A DNA stretch of 59,495 bases from Nemertoderma westbladi (GCA_032718475.1 JAUCBJ010008158.1:1-59495); one strand, 5' to 3'. Positions 11,001 to 24,354 are shown, counted from the first letter of the stretch. Numbers and translations: made by a program. The notes: generated by a model from the sequence alone, not told the origin.

Positions 11001-14000
11001 TCTGATCGCCGTCGTTATGTTTGTTATTGTTCTATATCTGATCGCCGTCTTTATGTTTGTTATTGTTCCATATCTGATCGCCGTCGTTATGTTTGTTATT
11101 GTTCTATAACTGATCGCCGTCGTTATATTTGTTATTGTTCCATATCTGATCGCCGTCTTTATGTTTGTTATTGTTCTATATCTGATCGCCGTCGTTATGT
11201 TTGTTATTGTTCTATATCTGATCGCCGTCGTTATGTTTGTTATTGTTCCATATCTGATCGCCGTCGTTATGTTTGTTATTGTTCTATATCTGATCGCCGT
11301 CGTTATATTTGTTATTGTTCCATATCTGATCGCCGTCGTTATGTTTGTTATTGTTCTATATCTGATCGCCGTCGTTGTTTGTTATTGTTCTATATCTGAT
11401 CGCCGTCGTTATATTTGTTATTGTTCTATATCTGAGCGCCGTCGTTATGTTTGTTATTGTTCTATATCTGATCGCCGTCGTTGTGTTTGTTATCGTTCCA
11501 TATCTGATCGCCGTCGTTATGTTTGTTATTGTTCCATATCTGATCGCCGTCGTTATGTTTGTTATTGTTCTATATCTGATCGCCGTCGTTGTGTTTATTA
11601 TTGTTCCATATCTGATCACCGTCGTTATGTTTGTTATTGTTCTATATCTGATCGCCGTCGTTGTGTTTGTTATTGTTCCATATCTGATCGCCGTCGTTAT
11701 GTTTGTTATTGTTCCATATCTGATCGCCGTCGTTATGTTTGTTAATTGTTCTATATCTGATCGCCGTCGTTGTGTTTATTATTGTTCCATATCTGATCGC
11801 CGTCGTTATGTTTGTTATTGTTCTATATCTGATCGCCGTCGTTATGTTTGTTATTGTTCTATATCTGATCGCCGTCGTTGTGTTTATTATTGTTCCATAT
11901 CTGATCACCGTCGTTATGTTTGTTATTGTTCTATATCTGATCGCCGTCGTTGTGTTTGTTATTGTTCCATATCTGATCGCCGTCGTTATGTTTGTTATTG
12001 TTCCATATCTGATCGCCGTCGTTATGTTTGTTAATTGTTCTATATCTGATCGCCGTCGTTGTGTTTATTATTGTTCCATATCTGATCGCCGTCGTTATGT
12101 TTGTTATTGTTCTATATCTGATCGCCGTCGTTGTGTTTGTTATTGTTCTATATCTGATCGCCGTCGTTATGTTTGTTATTGTTCCATATCTGATCGCCGT
12201 CGTTATGTTTGTTATTGTTCCATATCTGATCGCCGTCGTTATGTTTGTTATTGTTCTATATCTGATCGCCGTCGTTATGTTTGTTATTGTTCTATATCTG
12301 ATCGCCGTCGTTATATTTGTTATTGTTCTATATCTGATCGCCGTCGTTATGTTTGTTATTGTTCTATATCTGATCGCCATCGTTATGTTTGTTATTGTTC
12401 TATATCTGATCGCCGTCGTTATGTTTGTTATTGTTCTATATCTGATCGCCGTCGTTATGTTTGTTATTGTTCTATATCTGATCGCCATCGTTATGTTTGT
12501 TATTGTTCTATATCTGATCGCCGTCGTTATGTTTGTTATTGTTCCATATCTGATCGCCGTCGTTATATTTGTTATTGTTCCATATCTGATCGCCGTCGTT
12601 ATGTTTGTTATTGTTCCATATCTGATTGCCGTCGTTATGTTTGTTATTGTTCTATATCTGATCGCCGTCTTTATGTTTGTTATTGTTCTATATCTGAGCG
12701 CCGTCGTTATGTTTGTTATTGTTCTATATCTGATCGCCGTCGTTATGTTTGTTATTGTTCCATATCTGATCGCCGTCGTTATGTTTGTTATTGTTCTATA
12801 ACTGATCGCCGTCGTTATATTTGTTATTGTTCCATATCTGATCGCCGTCTTTATGTTTGTTATTTTTCTATATCTGATCGCCGTCGTTATGTTTGTTATT
12901 GTTCTATATCTGATCGCCGTCTTTATGTTTGTTATTGTTCCATATCTGATCGCCGTCGTTATGTTTGTTATTGTTCTATAACTGATCGCCGTCGTTATAT
13001 TTGTTATTGTTCCATATCTGATCGCCGTCTTTATGTTTGTTATTGTTCTATATCTGATCGCCGTCGTTATGTTTGTTATTGTTCTATATCTGATCGCCGT
13101 CGTTATGTTTGTTATTGTTCCATATCTGATCGCCGTCGTTATGTTTGTTATTGTTCCATATCTGATCGCCGTCGTTATGTTTGTTATTGTTCTATATCTG
13201 ATCGCCGTCGTTATGTTTGTTATTGTTCTATATCTGATCGCCGTCGTTATGTTTGTTATTGTTCTATATCTGATCGCCGTCGTTATGTTTGTTATTGTTC
13301 TATATCTGATCGCCGTCGTTATGTTGGTTATTGTTCTATATCTGATCGCCGTCGTTATGTTTGTTATTGTTCTATATCTGATCGCCGTCTTTATGTTTGT
13401 TATTGTTCCATATCTGATCGCCGTCGTTATGTTTGTTATTGTTCTATAACTGATCGCCGTCGTTATATTTGTTATTGTTCCATATCTGATCGCCGTCTTT
13501 ATGTTTGTTATTGTTCTATATCTGATCGCCGTCGTTATGTTTGTTATTGTTCTATATCTGATCGCCGTCTTTATGTTTGTTATTGTTCCATATCTGATCG
13601 CCGTCGTTATGTTTGTTATTGTTCTATAACTGATCGCCGTCGTTATATTTGTTATTGTTCCATATCTGATCGCCGTCTTTATGTTTGTTATTGTTCTATA
13701 TCTGATCGCCGTCGTTATGTTTGTTATTGTTCTATATCTGATCGCCGTCGTTATGTTTGTTATTGTTCCATATCTGATCGCCGTCGTTATGTTTGTTATT
13801 GTTCTATATCTGATCGCCGTCGTTATATTTGTTATTGTTCCATATCTGATCGCCGTCGTTATGTTTGTTATTGTTCTATATCTGATCGCCGTCGTTGTTT
13901 GTTATTGTTCTATATCTGATCGCCGTCGTTATATTTGTTATTGTTCTATATCTGAGCGCCGTCGTTATGTTTGTTATTGTTCTATATCTGATCGCCGTCG

Positions 14001-17000
14001 TTGTGTTTGTTATCGTTCCATATCTGATCGCCGTCGTTATGTTTGTTATTGTTCCATATCTGATCGCCGTCGTTATGTTTGTTATTGTTCTATATCTGAT
14101 CGCCGTCGTTGTGTTTATTATTGTTCCATATCTGATCACCGTCGTTATGTTTGTTATTGTTCTATATCTGATCGCCGTCGTTGTGTTTGTTATTGTTCCA
14201 TATCTGATCGCCGTCGTTATGTTTGTTATTGTTCCATATCTGATCGCCGTCGTTATGTTTGTTAATTGTTCTATATCTGATCGCCGTCGTTGTGTTTATT
14301 ATTGTTCCATATCTGATCGCCGTCGTTATGTTTGTTATTGTTCTATATCTGATCGCCGTCGTTGTGTTTGTTATTGTTCTATATCTGATCGCCGTCGTTA
14401 TGTTTGTTATTGTTCCATATCTGATCGCCGTCGTTATGTTTGTTATTGTTCCATATCTGATCGCCGTCGTTATGTTTGTTATTGTTCTATATCTGATCGC
14501 CGTCGTTATGTTTGTTATTGTTCTATATCTGATCGCCGTCGTTATATTTGTTATTGTTCTATATCTGATCGCCGTCGTTATGTTTGTTATTGTTCTATAT
14601 CTGATCGCCATCGTTATGTTTGTTATTGTTCTATATCTGATCGCCGTCGTTATGTTTGTTATTGTTCTATATCTGATCGCCGTCGTTATGTTTGTTATTG
14701 TTCTATATCTGATCGCCATCGTTATGTTTGTTATTGTTCTATATCTGATCGCCGTCGTTATGTTTGTTATTGTTCCATATCTGATCGCCGTCGTTATATT
14801 TGTTATTGTTCCATATCTGATCGCCGTCGTTATGTTTGTTATTGTTCCATATCTGATTGCCGTCGTTATGTTTGTTATTGTTCTATATCTGATCGCCGTC
14901 TTTATGTTTGTTATTGTTCTATATCTGAGCGCCGTCGTTATGTTTGTTATTGTTCTATATCTGATCGCCGTCGTTATGTTTGTTATTGTTCCATATCTGA
15001 TCGCCGTCGTTATGTTTGTTATTGTTCTATATCTGATCGCCGTCGTTGTGTTTGTTATTGTTCCATATCTGATCGCCGTCGTTATGTTTGTTATGGTTCT
15101 ATATCTGATCGCCGTCTTTATGTTTGTTATTGTTCTATATCTGAGCGCCGTCGTTATGTTTGTTATTGTTCTATATCTGATCGCCGTCGTTATGTTTGTT
15201 ATTGTTCCATATCTGATCGCCATCGTTATGTTTGTTATTGTTCTATATCTGATCGCCGTCGTTGTGTTTGTTATTGTTCCATATCTGATCGCCGTCGTTA
15301 TGTTTGTTATTGTTCTATATCTGATCGCCGTCGTTATATTTGTTATTGTTCCATATCTGATCGCCGTCGTTATGTTTGTTATTGTTCCATATCTGATTGC
15401 CGTCGTTATGTTTGTTATTGTTCTATATCTGATCGCCGTATTTATGTTTGTTATTGTTCTATATCTGAGCGCCGTCGTTATGTTTGTTATTGTTCTATAT
15501 CTGATCGTCGTCGTTATGTTAGTTATTGTTCCATATCTGATCGCCGTCGTTATGTTTGTTATTGTTCTATATCTGATCGCCGTCGTTGTGTTTGTTATTG
15601 TTCCATATCTGATCGCCGTCGTTATGTTTGTTATTGTTCCATATCTGATCGCCGTCGTTATGTTTGTTATTGTTCTATATCTGATCGCCGTCGTTGTGTT
15701 TATTATTGTTCCATATCTGATCGCCGTCGTTATGTTTGTTATTGTTCTATATCTGATCGCCGTCGTTGTGTTTGTTATTGTTCTATATCTGATCGCCGTC
15801 GTTATGTTTGTTATTGTTCCATATCTGATCGCCGTCGTTATGTTTGTTATTGTTCCATATCTGATCGCCGTCGTTATGTTTGTTATTGTTCCATATCTGA
15901 TCGCCGTCGTTATGTTTGTTATTGTTCTATATTTGATCGCCGTCGTTATATTTGTTATTGTTCTATATCTGATCGCCGTCGTTATGTTTGTTATTGTTCT
16001 ATATCTGATCGCCATCGTTATGTTTGTTATTGTTCTATATCTGATCGCCGTCGTTATGTTTGTTATTGTTCTATATCTGATCGCCGCCGTTATGTTTGTT
16101 ATTGTTCTATATCTGATCGCCGTCGTTATGTTTGTTATTGTTCCATATCTGATCGCCGTCGTTATGTTTGTTATTGTTCCATATCTGATCGCCGTCGTTA
16201 TGTTTGTTATTGTTCTATATCTGATCGCCGTCGTTATGTTTGTTATTGTTCTATATCTGATCGCCGTCGTTATATTTGTTATTGTTCTATATCTGATCGC
16301 CGTCGTTATGTTTGTTATTGTTCTATATCTGATCGCCATCGTTATGTTTGTTATTGTTCTATATCTGATCGCCGTCGTTATGTTTGTTATTGTTCTATAT
16401 CTGATCGCCGTCGTTATATTTGTTATTGTTCCATATCTGATCGCCGTCGTTATGTTTGTTATTGTTCCATATCTGATTGCCGTCGTTATGTTTGTTATTG
16501 TTCTATATCTGATCGCCGTCGTTATGTTTGTTATTGTTCTATATCTGATCGCCGTCGTTATGTTTGTTATTGTTCCATATCTGATCGCCGTCGTTATGTT
16601 TGTTATTGTTCCATATCTGATCGCCGTCGTTATGTTTGTTATTGTTCTATATCTGATCGCCGTCGTTATGTTTGTTATTGTTCTATATCTGATCGCCGTC
16701 GTTATATTTGTTATTGTTCTATATCTGATCGCCGTCGTTATGTTTGTTATTGTTCTATATCTGATCGCCATCGTTATGTTTGTTATTGTTCTATATCTGA
16801 TCGCCGTCGTTATGTTTGTTATTGTTCTATATCTGATCGCCGTCGTTATATTTGTTATTGTTCTATATCTGATCGCCGTCGTTATGTTTGTTATTGTTCT
16901 ATATCTCATCGCCGTCGTTGTGTTTGTTATTGTTCTATATCTGATCGCCGTCGTTATGTTTGTTATTGTTCTATATCTGATCGCCGTCGTTATATTTGTT

Positions 17001-17812
17001 ATTGTTCCATATCTGATCGCCGTCGTTATGTTTGTTATTGTTCCATATCTGATTGCCGTCGTTATGTTTGTTATTGTTCTATATCTGATCGCCGTCTTTA
17101 TGTTTGTTATTGTTCTATATCTGAGCGCCGTCGTTATGTTTGTTATTGTTCTATATCTGATCGCCATCGTTATGTTTGTTATTGTTCTATATCTGATCGC
17201 CGTCGTTATGTTTGTTATTGTTCTATATCTGATCGCCGTCGTTATATTTGTTATTGTTCCATATCTGATCGCCGTCGTTATGTTTTTTATTGTTCCATAT
17301 CTGATTGCCGTCGTTATGTTTGTTATTGTTCTATATCTGATCGCCGTCTTTATGTTTGTTATTGTTCTATATCTGAGCGCCGTCGTATGTTTGTTATTGT
17401 TCTATATCTGATCGCCGTCGTTGTGTTTGTTATTGTTCTATATCTGATCGCCGTCGTTATGTTTGTTATTGTTCTATATCTGATCGCCGTCGTTATGTTT
17501 GTTATTGTTCTATATCTCATCGCCGTCGTTGTGTTTGTTATTGTTCTATATCTGATCGCCGTCGTTATGTTTGTTATTGTTCTATATCTGATCGCCGTCG
17601 TTATGTTTGTTATTGTTCTATATCTCATCGCCGTCGTTGTGTTTGTTATTGTTCTATATCTGATCGCTGTCGTTGTGTTTGTTATTGTTCTATATCTGAT
17701 CGCCGTCGTTATGTTTGTTATTGTTCTATATCTGATCGCCGTCGTTATGTTTGTTATTGTTCTATATCTCATCGCCGTCGTTGTGTTTGTTATTGTTCTA
17801 TATCTGATCGCC
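8010..17812 (+). repeat. Giant 36-bp minisatellite with higher-order structure
   Basis: About 270 head-to-tail copies of a 36-bp unit read as TATCTGATCGCCGTCGTTAT then GTTTGTTATTGTTCTA. T is 18 of 36 bases on the plus strand and there are three CpGs per unit. Units differ by single substitutions (TTCTA/TTCCA, ATGTTT/GTGTTT/ATATTT, CGTCGT/CGTCTT) and rare 34- or 37-bp lengths. The 37-bp marker unit (GTTAATTGTTC) recurs near 9513, 11744, 12033 and 14264, spacings 2231, 289 and 2231 bp, which shows recent copying of multi-kilobase blocks. Because 36 is a multiple of three and the unit lacks stops in several frames, frames of up to 1310 codons are open on both strands; I read these as non-coding. 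Confidence 0.97.
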
Positions 17813-17819
17813 GGTGGTA

Positions 17820-18345
17820 CAGTGTAGAGAATTAAGACCAGGTAGTGAATGGAGTTCAGAACATTCTAAGATGTGATTGGCCGTTTATCCCCAGTAATTT
17901 CTAAATAGGGTCGTTTGTCCCCCACTGGAGTAAACCTGCCTGGTTAATTCCTGTGAGAAGCTGATATTGTAACATAATTATTGTTTGTATGCTAGTTGTG
18001 AGTAACGAAGATTTATTGTTAAAGCTCAGATTTGAAAGCACCCCTTCACGAGGCCCTATACATTTAAATAAATTATAGTACTGTAGTATTCGCACAGATA
18101 CACTCTGGTGATAGTGGTATGTATGGAGGGAGTCTATGGAGTGTATGGGGTCAACCGGGCTTAATTAAGGATACATACATTATAATCCGTATATTCATAA
18201 TAATTGCTTCTTTATTCACAGTGTAAACATTTCAATGCAAACTCTAACTTAGGATATGCTATCATCTTAATTCTTAAATGCATCTCGTTTGCATTCATTG
18301 TAGTTTTTTCGAATACTGTCCAGTTTTTAGTGCACTTTGCAAGAT
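17820..18345. other. Spacer between two minisatellites, nothing recognised
   Basis: Unique, moderately AT-rich sequence. Short frames at 17901-18095 and 18212-18421 show no family features. The right edge already carries the first copies of the GTCAACACTTCGAA word of the next array. Confidence 0.5.
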
Positions 18346-20800
18346 TTATGGTCAACACTTCGAAATAGTCAACACTTCGAAAAACCATGTCAACACTTCG
18401 AAATAATGATATGAAGAGCATCTTTTTATCGTAAATTGTTACCCCATGTCAACACTTCAAAAGACAATGTCAACACTTCGAAAGACAATGTCAACACTTC
18501 GAAAGACAATGTCAACACTTCGAAAAGGGGCACTAAATTCCTTTCGAAGTGTTGACATGGTCACTAAATTCCTTTCGAAGTGTTGACATGGGCTCTAAAT
18601 TCCGTTCGAAGTGTTGACATGGGTACTAAATTCTTTTCGAAGTGTTGACATGGGCACTAAATTCCTTTCAAGTGTTGACATGGGCACTAAATTTCTTTCG
18701 AAGTGTTGACACGGGCACTAAATTCCTTTCGAAGTGTTGACATGAGCACTAAATTCCTTTCGAAGTGTTGACATGGGCACTAAATTCCTTTCGAAGTGTT
18801 GACATGGGCACTAAATTCCTTTCGAAGTGTTGACAAGGGCACTAAATTCCTTTCTAAGTGTTGACATGAGCACTAAATTCCTTTCGAAGTGTTGACATGG
18901 GCACTAAATTCCTTTCGAAGTGTCGACATGGGCACTAAATTCCTTTCAAAGTTTTGACATGGGCACTAAATCCCTTTCGAAGTGTTGACATGGGCACTAA
19001 ATTCCTTTTGAAGTGTCAACATGGGCACCAAATTCCTTTCGAAGTTTTGACATGGGCACTAAATTCCTTTCGAAGTGTTGACATGGGCACTAAATTCCTT
19101 TCGAAGTGTTGACATGGGCAATAAATTTCTTTCGATGTGTTGACATGGGCACTAAATTCCTTTCGAAGTGTCGACATGGGCACTAAATTCCTTTCAAAGT
19201 TTTGACATGGGCACTAAATCCCTTTCGAAGTGTTGACATGGGCACTAAATCCCTTTCGAAGTGTTGACATGGGCACTAAATTCCTTTCGAAGTGTCGACA
19301 TGGGCACTAAATTCCTTTCAAAGTTTTGACATGGGCACTAAATTCCTTTCGAAGTGTTGACATGGGCACTAAATTCCTTTCGATGTGTTGACATGGGCAC
19401 TAAATTTCTTTCGATGTGTTGACATGGGCACTAAATTCCTTTCGAAGTGTCGACATGGGCACTAAATTCCTTTCGAAGTGCTGACATGGGCACTAAATTC
19501 CTTTCGAAGTGTCGACATGGGCACTAAATTCCTTTCGAAGTGTCGACATGGGCACTAAATTCCTGTCGAAGTGTTGACATGGGCACTAAATTCCTTTCGA
19601 AGTGTTGACATGGGCACTAAATTCCTTTCGAAGTGTTGACATTGGCACTAAATTCCCTTCGAAGTGTCAACATGGGCACCAAATTCCTTTCGAAGTTTTG
19701 ACATGGGCACTAAATTCCTTTCGAAGTGTTGACATGGGCACTAAATTCCTTTCGAAGTGTTGACATGGGCACTAAATTTCTTTCGATGTGTTGACATGGG
19801 CACTAAATTCCTTTCGAAGTGTCGACATGGGCACTAAATTCCTTTCAAAGTTTTGACATGGGCACTAAATCCCTTTCGAAGTGTTGACATGGGCACTAAA
19901 TCCCTTTCGAAGTGTTGACATGGGCACTAAATTCCTTTCGAAGTGTCGACATGGGCACTAAATTCCTTTCAAAGTTTTGACATGGGCACTAAATTCCTTT
20001 CGAAGTGTTGACATGGGCACTAAATTCCTTTCGATGTGTTGACATGGGCACTAAATTTCTTTCGATGTGTTGACATGGGCACTAAATTCCTTTCGAAGTG
20101 TCGACATGGGCACTAAATTCCTTTCGAAGTGCTGACATGGGCACTAAATTCCTTTCGAAGTGTCGACATGGGCACTAAATTCCTTTCGAAGTGTCGACAT
20201 GGGCACTAAATTCCTGTCGAAGTGTTGACATGGGCACTAAATTCCTTTCGAAGTGTTGACATGGGCACTAAATTCCTTTCGAAGTGTTGACATGGGCACT
20301 AAATTCCCTTCGAAGTGTTGACATGGGCTCTAAATTCTGTTCCAAGTGTTGACATGGGCACTAAATTCCTTTCGAAGTGTCGACATGGGCACTAAATTCC
20401 TTTCGAAGTGTTGACATGGGCACTAAATTCCTTTCGAAGTGTTGACATGGGCACTAAATTCCTTTCGAAGTGTTAACATGGGCACTAAATTCCTTTCGAA
20501 GTGTTGACATGGGCTCTAAATTCTGTTCGAAGTGTTGACATGGGCACTAAATTCCTTTCGAAGTGTTGACATGGGCACTAAATTCCTTTCAAAGTTTTGA
20601 CATGGGCACTAAATTCCTTTCAAGTGTTGACATGGGCACTAAATTCCTTTCGAAGTGTCGACATGGGCACCAAATTCCTTTCGAAGTATTGACATGGGCA
20701 CTAAATTCCTTTTGAAGTGTCGATGTGCACTAAATTCCTTTCGAAGTGTCGATGTGCACTAAATTCCTTTCGAAGTGTTGACCATTTCGATGTGTTGACA
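18346..20800 (+). repeat. 31-bp minisatellite with a strand switch
   Basis: From about 18535 to 20800 there are about 73 copies of a 31-bp unit read as GGGCACTAAATTCCTTTCGA then AGTGTTGACAT. From 18346 to about 18525 the same core occurs in the opposite orientation (ATGTCAACACTTCGAA, seven copies) with different and shorter spacing. The junction at about 18520-18560 is an inverted repeat. A larger copy of about 651 bp (21 units) is visible: the variant TGTCAACATGGGCACCAAAT is at about 19015 and again at about 19666. The array decays at 20720-20800. Confidence 0.95.
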
Positions 20801-20989
20801 CGGAATCACTTTGCAACTAGATTATCTGCATATTATTTAGCTGTAGGCCTATACATTATTGTAGTTATTGATATAACAATAGGCATATACATTTATTCTT
20901 CCTTTGCTACGAAATTGGTACCAGTGCCATACATAAAAGAGCAACTGCGCAGCCATATATATATACCAGTGCAGTGAGTGACATATTGG

Positions 20990-21715
20990 GCTACTATACA
21001 ATGGGGAGAGTTAGGCCCTTCTGTGTAACAGCTATATGCCTCTAGCTGCTGGTTCTTGACTATCTCTTCCAAATTGCGAACTCAGTTGGAGGCTCTCCAA
21101 CGAAAATGCATTCGTTTCTGCCTGGGTATGGGGTCTCGTGATCACATCGGCCCGGTCCACTTCAAGGATATAAACTGGCTTCCATTAAGGGAAAGGTGCT
21201 ATTCTAAAATACTGTCGTATATGTATAAAGTTTTACACTTGCAAGCTCCATCATACCTCTCGGAGCTAGTTTATTTTAATCAAGGTGCAATGAATCTTCG
21301 GGGGCCACATATACGTGCGGAAATCCCACAGAGACACACCGTCCACGGCCAGTCTACATTCTCATACTACGGGCCCTCGTTGTGGAATGATCTACCAGGG
21401 TCAATAACTCGAGCGCCATCTCTTGTCGTATTCCAACACAACCTGAAGAAACATTTTTTAGATAAACTTGCATCTACGGATATCTCTGTGTTCACAATAA
21501 CATAGCGATTTTATTATGTTTCTATTACTTATAAACTTTATATTTTATCTACCTTTTATAACAGGGATCCCTATGGAAATGAGATATAATTATCTCTTAG
21601 GGCTATCCTTAGCGGCTACATTTTTTTTCTTTTTGTTAATTTCTATCGTGATTTGTATTTATTTTAATTTGTAATCCGCTAATGAACAAGTTCAAGTTCA
21701 AGTTCAAGTTCATGC
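20990..21715 (+). mobile_element. 3' end of a CR1/L2-like LINE
   Basis: A 5'-truncated insertion: the last 150 or so codons of a reverse transcriptase, a 3' UTR of about 200 bp, then a short tail of TTCAAG repeats at 21687-21712. Short tandem tails instead of poly(A) are characteristic of CR1/L2-type elements. The left edge is close to the end of the 31-bp array. Confidence 0.75.
21056..21505 (+). pseudogene. CR1/L2-like RT C-terminus (149 aa)
   Basis: The frame encodes LQRKCIRFCLG, HIGPVHFKDINWLPLRER, APSYLSELV and YYGPSLWNDLP, then a tail ending NLKKHFLDKL. This order (the LHWLPV-like box, then APSYLS, then PSLWNSLP-like) is the standard C-terminus of CR1/Rex/L2 reverse transcriptases, after the catalytic palm. 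The frame is intact but has no catalytic motifs, so it cannot act alone. The frame is open slightly upstream of the ATG. Confidence 0.8.
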
Positions 21716-22650
21716 TTACATAAGATTAGTATTCCCATTTTTATGATTATTCATATTTTATTGTAATATACGCACATTAGGATGGGAGCTAACAGCTAAA
21801 GGGGGCCTAGGCTATGTAGGTATTTATTGTTTGATAAATCCATAAATACAAATTTATCTAAAGAATGTCATTACATTTTTAGTTAAATGATATGATTTAG
21901 CCATGAAAAGGTCGTTAGTTAGTTTGTCTCAGGGTAGTGTGGTGGATGGATGATAGTTTAACAATAAAAGGCCTGTATATGATATATTGTCTGTGATATT
22001 CATTAAGGTTGTCTATCACATGACATGTGTCAATCCGTATCCATACAAGTTTATAATTATCGTTAATAATTAATATTTGGCATTCTTGATCGAACTAAGT
22101 GCTCCCATATGTTACAATTCTAATTCTAGCATGAATTTATTTTAAGGGAAATTGACACCCGCGAGTGATTTATTGCGTTAACTTACTAATAATGTAGCTA
22201 ATAACTAGTTAGTTACTATAGTTACTAATAATGTAGCTAGCTGGTTTTCAATTGTCAATAAACTTATGAACCCGTTGCAATGAGCCGACCTGCGGGGTAC
22301 CAATCGTTCGGTGCTTGTAAAATTAAGAACAAAAGCAATTAGCATTGATGCACTATGTAGGTTATATAGTGTTATTTCATAATTTCTACAGTACAATGAT
22401 AATAATTACAATATTGCGTTTGAGTTTCAGAATCATTTACTTTCTGTGCTCAACTGCTCACTGCTTTACCGGTACGTTATTAATTGAATATAATAATTGG
22501 TATAAACCATCTTATTTGTGATGCTATTGTTTCTATTTTTGTAACCTGCATACAGGTTATGTATATAGGCATGATCTAGGCCTACAGTACAGTAGTATTG
22601 GTGGTATTCGTCACACTTGGTAAACTTTTATGTATGTTAATTTAATTTTA
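21716..22650. other. AT-rich spacer, nothing recognised
   Basis: No family-like frame. A short direct duplication of TACTAATAATGTAGCTA lies at about 22183-22240. Confidence 0.5.
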
Positions 22651-22660
22651 GTGCTTCAAT

Positions 22661-22928
22661 TTGATGATAAATACTAAAACTCCTACGATGTCTGACATAG
22701 TATCTTCGAAACTATTGAATAAACGTTTGCGAACATTCACCCAAAGACAGAAGCATAAAGCTGTAACGAGGGAAGATTCAAAGAACGAAAAACTCACGAG
22801 TAAATCTTCTACTAACTGTGGATTTCAACCGCCAGATTTAGTTCGCCATTACAGTCTACAAAGACCTCGACTTACTTACAGCTGCCCGAAATCCTTCTCC
22901 TATAACAATATCACTCTAGCGAGGGTAA
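22661..22928 (+). CDS. Possible coding exon of unknown function
   Basis: An ATG-initiated frame (108 codons to its stop at 22987) follows a good acceptor-like site (TTTAATTTTAG at about 22641-22651) and holds a donor-like AGG|GTAATG at about 22926. The peptide is basic and Ser/Thr/Lys-rich with no recognised domain. I see no partner exon. It could be chance; codon content looks a little better than background. Confidence 0.25.
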
Positions 22929-23404
22929 TGATTGGTCTTGTCTCACCCCACCAAATATTTCAACATAGAAGTAACTTTAACGCTTGACGTCTTTTAATAA
23001 ATTGTATATTAGAATTGCACAATAGATATATATGAAAAAGTTTAATGTGCCTATCAATTGGCCTGAATTCAACCAAAAGATCATCAAATCTCCTACTCAG
23101 CCATGCCCATGACTTTGTGAATGTTCTTGCTTTAAACAATTATTTATTTTTTAAACAATATTTGGAAATTGTTTGCTACTTCTAGTTACCGAGATATAAC
23201 AATACACCAAGCTCTGGAATATATTGTCTTTATTCAGGTACAATAAAGATCACTTCCCCAAATTTTTCTACAAATTTTTCTGTTTGAAACAGAGTTAGTT
23301 TCACCTTCCCCCTCTTTACTGGGGCTCCTCTGCTCATTGGAGCAGGTTGCTTCTAGTGTTGGTCTTTTTGTAAATTCCTAGAAGACAACAATTATGACAT
23401 TAAA

Positions 23405-24010
23405 CCTTTATAGCCCTCAAGAAATGTCTGATCGTAAGGGCATAAGCTCTAGGGACGGCTTGCTTGAGCACGTGGATTTCTTCTGCGACTTGGGATCATG
23501 GATCCGAAACATGGCATGGCATGGCATGGCCATGGGCAGCGTTAAATAGTCTGTCCAGGATTTGGAAGTCCCATAGAATAAAACGGAACCTTATGGTCCG
23601 ATTATTTACGGCAGTAGTAGTAGGCCTACAGTAGTAGTACCAGTACTCTTATATGGGAGTCCATGCTATGCTCTAACTGCTGAGGATACCAAATCTCTTG
23701 ATGGCACTTTCACAAGCATGGCCGCTTTGCAGGACATTGCCTTTGCCGTGAGGACCAGCCAGTGCATAATCTTAAGCTCTGGCGGCCTCATGGAGTAAAT
23801 AAACATGGTGGACAGCCTATGACATTCTTGAGACGCATCTTAAAGGACACTGGCCTTGAAGGATGCGGATGATCTAGCAAATGTCATGGGTGATAGGGAG
23901 TTGTGGCGGCGCAATTTTGTCGACCAGCCAGCACAGCATTCTTAATATATATGTAATATATATATAATGCAGCTGTAATGCAGCATGCCGATCGAAGTAG
24001 TAACAACTGT
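23405..24010 (+). mobile_element. LINE 3' fragment, same family as 3560-6470
   Basis: The plus strand matches the reverse complement of about 3675-4330 of the antisense LINE, with internal deletions (the segment encoding YLGSWI is cut short and a later block is missing). It ends in the shared CAGCATGCCGATCG sequence. No open frame remains. Confidence 0.8.
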
Positions 24011-24354
24011 AATTCTGGCAACTGTAGTTAATGGATCTTCTTTCTTCTTTGCACAACAATTTATGCACTAATTAATAATACCATCGGTTGTGATGGTATT
24101 AGTTACTTTAATTAATGTGTTTCTTATTTGAACCGAAATTCAAGAATTCTACTTGGCCATCTGTCACTATTATATTGAACTAAATTGAAGCAATTTGTAA
24201 ACAATTAATTGCCTTTCATTCCCATACCATATCCAATTTCTCACCGTATTCCTGCCTAGAAGGGTGAGATCAAGGGGAGGGGGTGGAGATTATATCGATT
24301 TCAGGTATACTCAGTTCTGCTGCACTGAGGACTGAGCTGCATATTACTTACAGT

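Noticed and set aside
7936-17827. Frames of 200-1310 codons in both directions as genes
   Set aside because: A stop-free unit of 36 bp (a multiple of three) gives open frames automatically; several frames are open over the same bases on both strands.
8010-20800. CRISPR-like arrays (repeat lengths 31 and 36 bp)
   Set aside because: The repeats are contiguous with no unique spacers, and the context is animal DNA without cas genes.
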